Shown here: positions 8,162 through 16,857 of the stretch, one piece after another | How positions within the stretch are numbered: the first letter of the stretch is position 1 | Layout: every line of letters begins with the position of its first letter | Assembly: GCA_032718475.1 (NCBI GenBank) | Contig: JAUCBJ010002937.1 | Coordinates: 1 to 40,000, forward strand | Direction of reading: 5' to 3' | Length of the DNA stretch: 40,000 nucleotides | Origin: Nemertoderma westbladi | Lineage: Eukaryota > Xenacoelomorpha > Nemertodermatida > Nemertodermatidae | The notes under the pieces: generated by a model | Told to the model about the DNA's origin: nothing | The model's input: only the letters and a program-made list of their open reading frames with translations | The model's database searches: none | Program-made: the position numbers and the translations under genes

Positions 8162-10699
8162 ATGGCAAGTAAGTTGATCAGGAAGAGGAAGGCGGAGTCA
8201 GGAGGAAAAGAAATATTGGTGGATTTCACCGAAAGACACCCGGAGGAGAAGACGAGAGGATACTACGAGAGGTTGGAAAGGGGTCACGCGGCACGAGCGC
8301 TGCAGGATCACTTCCGGGAGGCGCACGAACAGCGGTTGGTCGGGACCTACGGGACGCCGTCGCTGGACAACGCGATCTTCCAACACTTCCACTACGTGGT
8401 GAAAGGAGACGAGGCGAAAATCGGGATTCCGAAGTATCCGAGGGAATCGCCGAGGAAGGACTGGAAAAGATTCATAGAGTCCGTCAACAGAGGAGGATAT
8501 ATGATCCTAGATGACGAGGGAACCGTGGAAGACGAAGCGGGTTCGAGACGAGGAACGGCAGGGTCGGCCAGGACCATACTCTTGCATTTGGCAGCGCCAA
8601 ATGGGGACATCTTCTTATTCGACCTAGGGACGTATGGGAAGAAGGACGGGCCGAAATTAGACCGATTGCCGAAAGCGGTACAAGTCTTAGTAAGAGAGAA
8701 GTCGACGACGAAAGTGGGATCGGCGATTCGCGAGGACGCGGAGAGGATCATCGGTCCGGACGCCACCAACCTCCTGGATATGCAGAAAGTCTTTATGGCT
8801 ATGACGGCACCGGATGGATTGGGGGTGGTCGAGAACTCAGGCCAATGCGGGGCGGTGGCGATGGGCCAATTATTGGGGCTCGTATGCCACAAACCAATGG
8901 ATTGGGGGAAGTTTAGGGAAGAATACGGAGCAGAACTAGCGAACTCGCTGAAGTGGGGAGCGAGACCGGGAAAGCAGGAGGTATATCAGTTTCGCAGAGG
9001 AGCGATAAAGGTATATCAGAAGCGATATATCCTGCAGGAGGACTGGATGATGATAATGTTACTTAACTTATTCATGACTGTAGTTATCGAAAGGGAACCA
9101 GGGGCATTTCTGTTATCGGGATCACCCCTAAGCTACAGGAGAGCCTTTAAGACGGCCTTTGACGGTCTGGTAGACCACCCGGGGCTGAAGGGCGAGTCGG
9201 TGTACTACAACAGCCGACATCTGGTAGATGGGGAGACGGATACACCGTATCAGAGATGGGAGCAGCTAGAGATGGATAGACGGGAAGCAAAGCGACTGGA
9301 AGAAGTCGCTAGACGGGAGAGGATAGAAGCAGAGGAGAGGGAAGAGGAGGCCAGGACACAGAGTTATGGCTTCGAGGAACAGGCGGGTCTAGACGAGCTT
9401 CATTGGACTTCGTCAGGGAGTTCGGGGGAGTCTCTAGGACGAGAATTGGGATGGACGGTGGGATCGCCGAAACAGTCGACGTCGGGGTTGCACGCGATGC
9501 CCATACCAGCGGGCGCCGAGGGCGACCAACCGCCAAGGAAGTTAAGGGAGCTAGAGGGATGGAGAGCTACGGGCGAGAGCCAAGGCGGGAAGGGACATAG
9601 TGGATCCATCGGGATACCGGGATTGGAGACACTACCAGAAGAGGAGGACGACGACGACGACGAGTTCGGAGAGATGCCGCCCATCGAAAGGATAGGCCAC
9701 TCGGACACGGACTGGGTTGGCGGAAGGGTGGTGACGGCCAGTGGGGCGAGGGCCTTCTGGAACAGATCCGGCAAGCGGACCTGGGTGCACGAGGGGCCGG
9801 CGATGGATTTCGCGGGGAGCACCATCAGGTTGGGAGAGCAACCGGGGACGGCACCACGGATAGTATTCGGGGAGATGATGCCCGAGAGGGGCGGAGAGAT
9901 CGACGTAAACAGGGAGAGCAACGTGGAGAAGTTTGCCTACCAGCGACTCCATAGACCGCGGAGATCGCTTGGGACGAAGGACGAGGTGGGACGGGAGACA
10001 TTGGTACTCGGCTGCGACTACTGTGGGAGACAGACCCATCAGGAAAGCAGCTGCCTATACCGGTTCCAACGGGGAACCTTTTGTCTCTACTGTAGAGAAC
10101 CAAGTCACAGGATGGGGGCGTGTCCACGGTTGCATAACCGATGTCCAAGGTGCCACTTTCGGGGGCACTACGGACGCGAGTGCAACTGGATGAGCGACGA
10201 GGAGAAGTTCACGAGGTTCGAGGAGTGGGCCGACGTCGGGGCCATGACGCGCCAGCGCATGAAGGCCCAAGAGTTCAAGTGGGGTTTCTTCCTCATAAAC
10301 CAGGAGACCCACATGGAAATCATAAAGCGAAGGTTACCGTTTACCTATCAAGAGGTAGCTACGGCGGCATCGTTCGCCGGAGTTATGAACACACAACGGT
10401 ACCTGGACAGGTGGACACCAGAGAACCGGAGGGAGTTTAGGGATTTCTTGGCGGAACACGTACCAAAGGCAATGAAGATGATCCTATGGGACGCCACACG
10501 AGGGAAACAACCAGGCCATTCTGAGGGGCCACCGGCGAAGCGGTATCGGGCTTTAATAACACCAGCGCCCAAGGAGCCGACGACCGGGATCAGCAAGGAA
10601 GTGGCAGCGAAGGTCCGGAAACAGAAAGCGGATGATGCCAGAGGAGCGGTGATAACCAAGAAACGGGCCAGGGAAGAGGACGTGAGGAGGAACAGATAA
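8162..10699 (+). CDS. Accessory protein: DEDD 3'-5' exonuclease-like domain plus three CCHC zinc knuckles
   Basis: This is an intact 845-codon gene in the env position of the inner element. The ATG at 8162 has a good context (GGA before, G after). Residues about 98-320 read like a WRN/EXD-type DEDDy exonuclease: Exo I YMILDDEG (D117, E119), then LLHLAAPNGDIFLFDLG, Exo II TTKVGSAIREDAERI (D192), then NLLDMQKVF and LGLVCHKPMDW. The Exo III position (Y289) has E293 where Asp is usual. Residues about 370-400 form a charged coiled coil, followed by an acidic patch (EEEDDDDDEF) near 496. Three perfect C-x2-C-x4-H-x4-C knuckles lie at 618-631, 641-654 and 661-674. There is no signal peptide or membrane segment, so it is not an envelope protein. 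It may act on the element's RNA or cDNA, with the knuckles as nucleic-acid binders. The exonuclease call rests on motif reading alone. Confidence 0.75.
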   Translation: MASKLIRKRKAESGGKEILVDFTERHPEEKTRGYYERLERGHAARALQDHFREAHEQRLVGTYGTPSLDNAIFQHFHYVVKGDEAKIGIPKYPRESPRKDWKRFIESVNRGGYMILDDEGTVEDEAGSRRGTAGSARTILLHLAAPNGDIFLFDLGTYGKKDGPKLDRLPKAVQVLVREKSTTKVGSAIREDAERIIGPDATNLLDMQKVFMAMTAPDGLGVVENSGQCGAVAMGQLLGLVCHKPMDWGKFREEYGAELANSLKWGARPGKQEVYQFRRGAIKVYQKRYILQEDWMMIMLLNLFMTVVIEREPGAFLLSGSPLSYRRAFKTAFDGLVDHPGLKGESVYYNSRHLVDGETDTPYQRWEQLEMDRREAKRLEEVARRERIEAEEREEEARTQSYGFEEQAGLDELHWTSSGSSGESLGRELGWTVGSPKQSTSGLHAMPIPAGAEGDQPPRKLRELEGWRATGESQGGKGHSGSIGIPGLETLPEEEDDDDDEFGEMPPIERIGHSDTDWVGGRVVTASGARAFWNRSGKRTWVHEGPAMDFAGSTIRLGEQPGTAPRIVFGEMMPERGGEIDVNRESNVEKFAYQRLHRPRRSLGTKDEVGRETLVLGCDYCGRQTHQESSCLYRFQRGTFCLYCREPSHRMGACPRLHNRCPRCHFRGHYGRECNWMSDEEKFTRFEEWADVGAMTRQRMKAQEFKWGFFLINQETHMEIIKRRLPFTYQEVATAASFAGVMNTQRYLDRWTPENRREFRDFLAEHVPKAMKMILWDATRGKQPGHSEGPPAKRYRALITPAPKEPTTGISKEVAAKVRKQKADDARGAVITKKRAREEDVRRNR

Positions 10700-10876
10700 G
10701 TTCCCGGAGACGAGGGAATGAGACTGAGACTGGGAAGTGGTGCGCCTGGAAGGCGCCGCATGTAACGTACGAACTATTAAGTATAAATTTAATTAATGCA
10801 AATAATCATATAAGTGCAATTTGTATGTACGTACGTAGTGATTAGCAGTAAAATACGTACGTTTGGAGTAAGTACT

Positions 10877-10930
10877 ATAGTCATACAACCTTTCTCAATT
10901 AGCTACTGGGACTGGGGGACAATTGACTAT
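10877..10930 (+). other. Conserved structured block in the 3' noncoding region
   Basis: Outer arms ATAGTCA (10877-10883) and TGACTAT (10924-10930) enclose CAATTAGCTACTGGGACT and a closing AATTG. The outer element has the same block at 30446-30500, with arms TAGTCAA/TTGACTA and CAATTAG/CTAATTG. A 34-bp core is nearly the same in both copies although the surrounding sequence is not. It could be a packaging or processing signal. The rest of 10700-11371 shows no gene: it is purine-rich, with one G tract near 11091. Confidence 0.55.
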
Positions 10931-11371
10931 GGCACTATGGACGAGACAACTGACAATTTCACGCTTTTTGAGTGCGACGGCACGAGAGAGGGGGGGAGGT
11001 TCGTCAGGAGAGATAAAACAGTCAAAGTGGAGTTGAGAATCAGAATAAGAGTGCGAAGTGCGGAGAGAGTGCGAACGCAATTCTAGTGTGGGGGGGGGGG
11101 AGAATGAGAGGCTGAGTAAGGGACGAGGAGGTCCGGGGGTATGAGAGAGTTAGGGTGAGAGTGAAGGTGAGATAGGGCAAAAATGTTGGGGAAACAAAAG
11201 TTGCGTGGGAGGTGAGCGCGACCGGCCCGACATGAGACGCCAGGCACACAGGGTAGCGATATCATACCCATAGGGGGCGGCCTGGAAAGCCGACCCCGAG
11301 AGAAAAGAATTCCACCCCACACCCGATACTAGATCGGGATCCAGCGGGATTGTAACGCATTTTTTTGGTTG

Positions 11372-11400
11372 ATGCTATCTTCTTACCGGGAAGATAGCAT
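11372..11400 (+). other. Perfect 11-bp hairpin before the polypurine tract
   Basis: ATGCTATCTTC (11372-11382), loop TTACCGG, GAAGATAGCAT (11390-11400). The outer element has the same stem with loop TCACCGG at 30993-31021, in the same place. This strict conservation next to the plus-strand primer suggests a role in reverse transcription, 3' processing or RNA stability. Confidence 0.75.
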
Positions 11401-11409
11401 GGGGGGGAG
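11401..11409 (+). other. Polypurine tract of the inner element
   Basis: GGGGGGGAG lies directly before the TG of the 3' LTR, the expected place and composition for the plus-strand primer. The outer element has GGGGGGAG at 31022-31029. Confidence 0.8.
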
Positions 11410-11947
11410 TGTTAGCTTATTCAATCCCGCCAACACCCCATAAAGTTATTAGCCGATAAGCAATATTGGGAGCCACGAGATTGGGCAATTAACCAACTCG
11501 TGCCATCCCAATGAGAGTGGGAAGGAAGCACACAATAGAGGGTCAGGGGCCAAACCCCTAACCCAGGGAGAACAGGTGGAGTGAACGGGAATACTCCACG
11601 GGGCGCCAACAAGGGTATTAACCAATCAGAGGGGGGAATGGCATCGATTGAGTAGCAGTAAGGCCACCGTGTATTATAACCAATAACCTATTAATCAGTG
11701 ATTCAGTTATCTCAGTGCAGCAGTGCTAGCGTAGGGTACAGCCAATTAGTTTAGTTAGGGGATCACGGGACTTTAGTTACCGTATCCCGCCTACCGTATA
11801 ATTCACAATATATCTATATCCTATAACCTATTATTATACACCGAACTTCAGAACTCAGTTATCTTTATTTCACTCTTATACACGGCGGGGACGCGTGGAC
11901 TAAATACCACATCGGATAAATCGGGATCCCTCCTGGATCCCGTCACA
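11410..11947 (+). repeat. 3' LTR of the inner element
   Basis: This is the 538-bp partner of 770-1307, with a single difference seen (T at 11674). It ends with the CGGGATCC/GGATCCCG inverted repeat at 11922-11942 and then TCACA. The target duplication ATAGT follows. Confidence 0.95.
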
Positions 11948-12146
11948 ATAGTTACGCAGGGAGTAGCGGGGGTGAGTCAACCCAACGGGAGCCTGCAAGG
12001 CCACGCAGTTGCACAGGGAGAGGCGGGGGTGAATAGACCCAGCCAGGGTAGAGGTAGTGCGTCGACTAGAGAGGGGCGTAGAAGCGAAGTAGGAGGTGGC
12101 GAAGTAAGAGGTGGCGAATGGGGGGGGGGGGCTACGGGCACCCCAC
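11948..12146 (+). pseudogene. Outer element gag fragment between the two LTR insertions
   Basis: It starts with the ATAGT duplication and resumes the LQGH-type repeat interrupted at 769. It then reads through GEAGVNRP, STREG and GGEWGGGATGTP, all with counterparts at 3150-3290 of the inner element. The G tract at 12120-12131 has 12 G and keeps the frame open, unlike the 11-G tract at the matching place in the inner copy. The fragment ends at the Gypsy insertion; the reading resumes at 17522. Confidence 0.75.
12142..12146 (+). repeat. Target-site duplication (left) of the Gypsy-like element
   Basis: CCCAC here is repeated at 17522-17526 on the far side of the element. Removing the element and one copy gives a sequence collinear with 3280-3300 of the inner element, which supports the exact boundaries. 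Confidence 0.85.
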
Positions 12147-12412
12147 TAGTATGATAATAAGTAAGACAGGGCAATAACCAGCAATATAATGTCTATATTA
12201 TTGTTATTTATAGATAGGCATAAAGTTATTGGAATATAAGCAATAATCTTATATATGTAATCCGGTTCATTACGGTCAGACGGTACCGACCTACCGGTAC
12301 TGCAATATTACCCTAGGCTAATAAGTAGTTAATTATATATCTAAATATATTCAGTTTAAATTTACCGCCCTTTTATATTAAGGGGCTAGGCCCTATAATT
12401 GATCCTATACCA
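12147..12412 (-). repeat. 3' LTR of the Gypsy-like element
   Basis: This 266-bp direct repeat is identical by eye to 17256-17521. It is the downstream LTR because coding runs on the minus strand. Confidence 0.93.
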
Positions 12413-12415
12413 AGT

Positions 12416-12417
<2 letters not shown>

Positions 12418-12447
<30 letters not shown>
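12418..12447 (-). repeat. 30-base A tract beside the Gypsy-like 3' LTR
   Basis: Thirty T on the plus strand lie six bases from the LTR. Read in the element's sense, this is an A tract ending AAAGGACT just before the LTR, where the polypurine primer should be. The primer is probably the AAAGGA end of this tract; the length is unusual. Confidence 0.7.
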
Positions 12448-12453
<6 letters not shown>

Positions 12454-12455
12454 AG

Positions 12456-14630
12456 TTAGTTACTGCCACCAAAGTGATGATAGTTTAAACGATTTGGTAT
12501 CTTTCGTTCACGTTGTGGTGAATCCTTTTGTACTTTCTGGTCCATTATCGTTGACTCTCCCTTCTCTCCAGATAGTGGTATGGATGGAGATGCCTTTATA
12601 TCATTTGGTGATCTTAGGTCTTTCAGCACTTGTCTTAGGTGTCTTCTATTACGCCATAACGAATGTCCATTTTCAAATCGAAGTAGATAGCAACGTTTGT
12701 TTTGTTCGCTGCGTATAACTTCAGCCAAACGATCCCAATGTTTGGTCTTTGGGTTCTGTACCCGAACAAGGTCGCCCTTTGGGATTTCTACGAGTGGGGT
12801 TGTGGAGTAGTCGTAATAAACTTTTCTCTTTTGGTCATTTATGATGCGTTTTTCATTCGCAATGTCAAATTGTGATGAATGGTCTGGGATGTATGATTCC
12901 TTATTAGAGGGAACTCGGGAACGCAATGGTCTTCCAAATATTCGTTGGGCTGGTGATAAACCATCTGCCCGTGGACCATTTCGCAACTCTAACAATCCAC
13001 TGAGGAAATCATTGCTGTTGATATCACCACCACTTTTGGCTAGAAGGCCCTTAACCATCTTGACAATCATTTCCGCATGTCCATTGCTTTGTGGATGGTA
13101 AGGAGATGAAGGCCTCCACACAACACCCCATTCCTTGAGGAACTGTTGAGTTAAATAAGCCTTATATTGTGGTCCTCTATCGCTGCGTAAAATATTTGGA
13201 ATACCCATAAGAGCAAAATTATATCGAAGGATGGAGACAACCTCTGAAGCAGTGGGATCATGATCGAATTTATCTACTAGAGGATACCCTGACCATCTAT
13301 CCGCATATACTAAGTAATGTCGTCCTCCATATTGAAATAGGTCCGAGGTAGCCATTTCGAATGGTCTAGTGGGCATAGCTTGTTCTTGGATAAGAGGTTC
13401 TGGTGGATTTGAGGAATGATACCGTTGGCATTGTTCACACGAATCTAAAGTTGTCTTAATGTTGTTTGAAATACCGGGCCAATATACTGCCTGACGGGCT
13501 CGACGTTGAGTCTTCTGAATTCCTTGATGACTGACATGCAGTCGTTTTAGGACATCCTTTATGGCATTGGGAGGTATGATTATACGTGGGCCCCGGAACA
13601 CAAGTGAACCCGAACTTGTTTTATCCACTGAGAGCTCCTCAGAAATTTTACTAAATTGACGGATATAAGAATTAGAGTTATCCGCAACTGACCCATTTAT
13701 GACTGCCTCTACTAAGGCCCTGTAATCCTTACAGATGTTCGCTTGGGCTCTAAGAGAATCCAATATGAGATCTGGAACAACATCGGATATTGCTTGTTGG
13801 ATTACGTTCACATGGATCTGAGATTCATGATTATGAACTGGGGTCATGTCATCTTCTTCTGGATCACTGACTGGGGCTCTCGATAATGCGTCAGGAATCG
13901 CATGTTTCGATCCTTTCCTCCATGACACAGTAAAATTGTATGTTGCAAGCTTAGCACGATAAGCCTGTACCTTGGGATTCTCGATTTCAGCCATACTGTA
14001 TTTATTGAATAATGATTCAAGGGGTTTGTGGTCTGTAATAACTGTGTAGGATGCCATTCCTGCTAAGTATACATGGCATTTCTGTGTGGCCCACAATATG
14101 GCCAATGCTTCAAGTTCTATAATGGCATATCGAGATTCCACATCCTTCAAAAAACGACTTCCTGCCTGTATAAGGCGCCAGTGTTCATCTTGTTTTTGAA
14201 GTAGTGCATATCCCAATCCATGTAGTTTACTAGCATCAGTTTCTAACATTGTCTCTGCCTGGGGGTCATACATTCCAAGTACTGGTGGGGATACCAAGGC
14301 TTGTTTAGTTGCTATAAATGCTTTATCATTAGAAGGATTCCAAACAAATTCATATTTTGTGGACAAGAGTTCTCTAAGAGGTCTTGCTGCACTTGAAACT
14401 TCTGACGAAAATGACCCAAGTTGATTAACCAATCCCATGAATGAACGGAGGTCCGTTCTAGTGGTTGGGGTTGGGAAATCTGCAATTGCTGAAAGTTTTT
14501 TGCCATCTGCCCCAATTGAGCCATGTGTAATCTCATAACCCACAATGGTAATCTTCTCTGCACATAGGATGGACTTTACTTTGTTTACCGTAAAACCGTG
14601 CCGTGCGCATCTTTCTAAAACTTCACTCAC
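12456..14630 (-). CDS. Gypsy-like pol, C-terminal part: end of RT, RNase H, integrase
   Basis: This is a 724-codon frame. It starts in the middle of RT just after the catalytic DD box (SEVLERC, HGFTVNKVK), so its first ATG is not a true start. RNase H spans about residues 95-215 (ETDASKLHGLGYALLQ, AIIELEALAILWA, VITDHKPLESLF). The integrase zinc region near 360-410 has HVSHQG and CEQCQRYH. The integrase core has D in MATSDLF, D in LRSDRGPQY and E in SNGHAEM. The C-terminal region (KGDLVRVQNP) resembles the usual DNA-binding end. It overlaps the upstream frame at 14623-14630, where a frameshift separates the two parts of RT. Confidence 0.9.
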   Translation of the reverse strand: MSEVLERCARHGFTVNKVKSILCAEKITIVGYEITHGSIGADGKKLSAIADFPTPTTRTDLRSFMGLVNQLGSFSSEVSSAARPLRELLSTKYEFVWNPSNDKAFIATKQALVSPPVLGMYDPQAETMLETDASKLHGLGYALLQKQDEHWRLIQAGSRFLKDVESRYAIIELEALAILWATQKCHVYLAGMASYTVITDHKPLESLFNKYSMAEIENPKVQAYRAKLATYNFTVSWRKGSKHAIPDALSRAPVSDPEEDDMTPVHNHESQIHVNVIQQAISDVVPDLILDSLRAQANICKDYRALVEAVINGSVADNSNSYIRQFSKISEELSVDKTSSGSLVFRGPRIIIPPNAIKDVLKRLHVSHQGIQKTQRRARQAVYWPGISNNIKTTLDSCEQCQRYHSSNPPEPLIQEQAMPTRPFEMATSDLFQYGGRHYLVYADRWSGYPLVDKFDHDPTASEVVSILRYNFALMGIPNILRSDRGPQYKAYLTQQFLKEWGVVWRPSSPYHPQSNGHAEMIVKMVKGLLAKSGGDINSNDFLSGLLELRNGPRADGLSPAQRIFGRPLRSRVPSNKESYIPDHSSQFDIANEKRIINDQKRKVYYDYSTTPLVEIPKGDLVRVQNPKTKHWDRLAEVIRSEQNKRCYLLRFENGHSLWRNRRHLRQVLKDLRSPNDIKASPSIPLSGEKGESTIMDQKVQKDSPQRERKIPNRLNYHHFGGSN

Positions 14631-16857
14631 AGACTAATCGAATAAGGTCACGAAAGTTGGAATGACCCATCCCTATATCATCTACTACTTTGTGGACTTT
14701 TAAGTCGTCCATTGCAGCATCACCCCTCTGAGAGAACGAGTCTCCTGTTGAGATAAACCCCATTGGGCTACGAAGGAATTTATGTCTACCCCATGGGGTG
14801 ATAAATGTCGTTAGTTCCTGACTGTCAGCATGGAGGGGCATTTGCCAATACCCTTTAGTGAGGTCTATCTTCGCAAAATATCGGTCATTCCTATCAAACC
14901 CTGATACTGCCTCTGTTGGGGTCTTTGTAGGGTATGTTGATCGGATAACCTGACCATTCAGTTTTGTCAGATCAACTGTAAATCGGATCTCTGATGATCC
15001 GGGTTTAGGAGCGATGACAATGGGGTGACACCATGTTGTAGGTTTGTCACCCAGGGGTTCAACTATACCCCGTTTTACCATATAATCCAGAGCTTCCTTG
15101 GCCTTTTCTCGGTATGCATATGGGATCTGTCGTGCTGAATGAATCGCATATGGAACAGCATCCTTTTTTAGCGTAATTTTCATTGGCTCTCCTACTACCG
15201 GTCCACACATAGGCTTCAAAGTATCTGTGTCATCAAAAACTACTGCATACTTTATATGAAGCATTTCTGATACCTCCATAAATGTTTTCGATGTTGGTTC
15301 ATTGGGTAATGTAGTTATCCAGGTTTCTCTTTCAGACCATATTTCTTTATCTAGTTTGCGTGGTTCCATTTTTAATGATTTGGATTCATCTATTATATTG
15401 AAACCCGACTCATTGTTATTATAATTAAAAGTCAAAGAATTTATATCAGCAGTTTCTTCTGCCGTAGCCTGGAGTGACTCAGACCCAATCTTACTCCCAT
15501 TACCAAAAATGGTTTCGTTAGGAGTAGGTTTAGTTTTTTGTAGTGGTTGTGGAAAGTCGTGGTTAACAATTGCGAATCCCTTGCATACTTCCAAAGATAA
15601 ATAGAAACCTTCAATATTATAACAAACAACTATTGTGTCTTGTACACTGTAACCATTTGCCGATAATGCTGCCTGAAATGTCCCAGCTTGAATGAGGGGC
15701 TTATTATCAATGGCTAAAATCTCCAGTCTAAGAGGTGGCTGAAGATAAATCCTTTCAGCCAATCCTGAGTGTTTAAAATCAGATATCCCCATAACTGTAA
15801 CCCCTGCCCCAGTATCCACCCAAGCTGGGTGAGCATACCTCTCACCATTTTCTATGGTAATTGTTACAGGTAAATAGTCAGAGGTCCGTTTCATAGATGC
15901 TATAGTAAGAGAATCTAAATGACTTACGTTGAGCCTCCTTGGATTTTTGCGGCATACCGTTCCAAAGTGTCCTTTTTTATTACAAATTGTGCATATTGCT
16001 TTCCGGGCTGGGCAGTTATGTTGGCCCGATCGATATTCTCCGCAATGTGAGCAAACTGCTTTTCCAGAAGAAAAGTTCCCCACAGGACCTGCTGTTTGGC
16101 GTGTTTTGTACGCTGTAGGTTTGTTTGCATATACCCCGCAGCTATTATAATTTGACCCACCTGAATCCTGACCAATCTGGTGTGCCCCTTTTCGAGATGT
16201 TTCCAGATTTGTAAGGAATGTTCGTGCTGCAGCAAAATCTGGTGGGTCTTTTGCCATTAGCTTAGCTCGATCCTCGTCGCTTTGAATGGCTTGCACCAGT
16301 AATGCTGTATGCAGACGATCTTGTGTTATAGCTGCAGTATCTGCATAGTCCCCTAACTCTACAATTTCATTGCAAAGATGGACAATAGACTGGTTGTCTT
16401 TTTGTCTAACAGCTAACAAGTCTTTCATATCCACATGGCGATTACGTAATTCTCGAAGATGTCGAATTATTGTCTCCAATATGTCACTGACATCGCGACC
16501 GGTGTTTGCTGGGATACCTAAAGTGTTATGTACAGTGCGGAGGAACCCAGGTGAGCAGCATTCCCATAAGGCCGCTACCTGTACCGTTCTTGGTCTCTTT
16601 CCTAGTTCCATTAAAGCCGCATAATTTTCCCATAACGCTTGCCATGCCTTAAACCCCCGGAAGTCGATATCTTCCTCCAGACTTTGTGGGCGTTTAGCCG
16701 AAAAACGTGGCAACTCCTGAGAAATGGATTGTACGTTGTCTGGTAGTAGAGGGTTAGATATACTCATGTTAGCTGTAGAGTTATTTATTCCTTGTTGAGT
16801 TCGCCGGGCTTCCAGATCCCGTCGAATTCCCCGCACTTTGGCTGTCGCCTTTGACAA
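14623..16857 (-). CDS. Gypsy-like gag-protease-RT N-terminal part
   Basis: This is a long frame of 744 codons counted from a TTG at 16857; no ATG start is evident because it continues Gag from the frame at 16785-17117. Two zinc-binding clusters lie around residues 268-304 (CSHCGEYRSGQHNC and CTICNKKGHFGTVC). The protease has WVDTGAGVTVMG near residue 345. RT begins near 560 (IPYAYREKAKEALDYMVKRG) and continues through FTVDLTKLNG, FAKIDLTKGYWQMPL and SPMGF to the catalytic box VVDDIG, then stops at 14623. The DD box has VVDD where FVDD or YIDD is common. It breaks just after the RT palm, and the rest is in the next frame. Confidence 0.88.
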   Translation of the reverse strand: MSKATAKVRGIRRDLEARRTQQGINNSTANMSISNPLLPDNVQSISQELPRFSAKRPQSLEEDIDFRGFKAWQALWENYAALMELGKRPRTVQVAALWECCSPGFLRTVHNTLGIPANTGRDVSDILETIIRHLRELRNRHVDMKDLLAVRQKDNQSIVHLCNEIVELGDYADTAAITQDRLHTALLVQAIQSDEDRAKLMAKDPPDFAAARTFLTNLETSRKGAHQIGQDSGGSNYNSCGVYANKPTAYKTRQTAGPVGNFSSGKAVCSHCGEYRSGQHNCPARKAICTICNKKGHFGTVCRKNPRRLNVSHLDSLTIASMKRTSDYLPVTITIENGERYAHPAWVDTGAGVTVMGISDFKHSGLAERIYLQPPLRLEILAIDNKPLIQAGTFQAALSANGYSVQDTIVVCYNIEGFYLSLEVCKGFAIVNHDFPQPLQKTKPTPNETIFGNGSKIGSESLQATAEETADINSLTFNYNNNESGFNIIDESKSLKMEPRKLDKEIWSERETWITTLPNEPTSKTFMEVSEMLHIKYAVVFDDTDTLKPMCGPVVGEPMKITLKKDAVPYAIHSARQIPYAYREKAKEALDYMVKRGIVEPLGDKPTTWCHPIVIAPKPGSSEIRFTVDLTKLNGQVIRSTYPTKTPTEAVSGFDRNDRYFAKIDLTKGYWQMPLHADSQELTTFITPWGRHKFLRSPMGFISTGDSFSQRGDAAMDDLKVHKVVDDIGMGHSNFRDLIRLVCE

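Larger units (their letters stand above)
770..11947 (+). mobile_element. Inner BEL/Pao-like LTR element lacking RT and integrase, with an exonuclease-like gene
   Basis: This is an 11,178-bp element bounded by two 538-bp LTRs (TG...CA) and the 5-bp duplication ATAGT. By eye the LTRs differ at one base (A at 1034, T at 11674), so the insertion is recent. The order is: LTR, Gag frames (1387-about 5460), DSG protease (about 5550-6060), a divergent tail to the stop at 6910, palindrome array (7046-7650), accessory gene (8162-10699), hairpin, polypurine tract, LTR. No RT, RNase H or integrase core is found on either strand. It must therefore have been mobilised in trans, presumably by an RT-bearing relative such as the outer element. 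It sits inside the Gag repeat region of the outer element. No primer-binding site starting with TGG is evident after the 5' LTR. Confidence 0.92.

Noticed and set aside
8162-10699. Envelope gene
   Set aside because: The position suggests env, but there is no signal peptide, fusion-type region or membrane segment. The zinc knuckles and exonuclease-like motifs point elsewhere.
10814-11086. 90-codon plus-strand open frame after the accessory gene
   Set aside because: No counterpart frame in the outer element, where the region is conserved only as short noncoding blocks. Composition degenerates into an Arg/Glu purine shadow.
12494-12718. Plus-strand open frames across 12494-13101
   Set aside because: Antisense to the well-supported Gypsy-like integrase frame.
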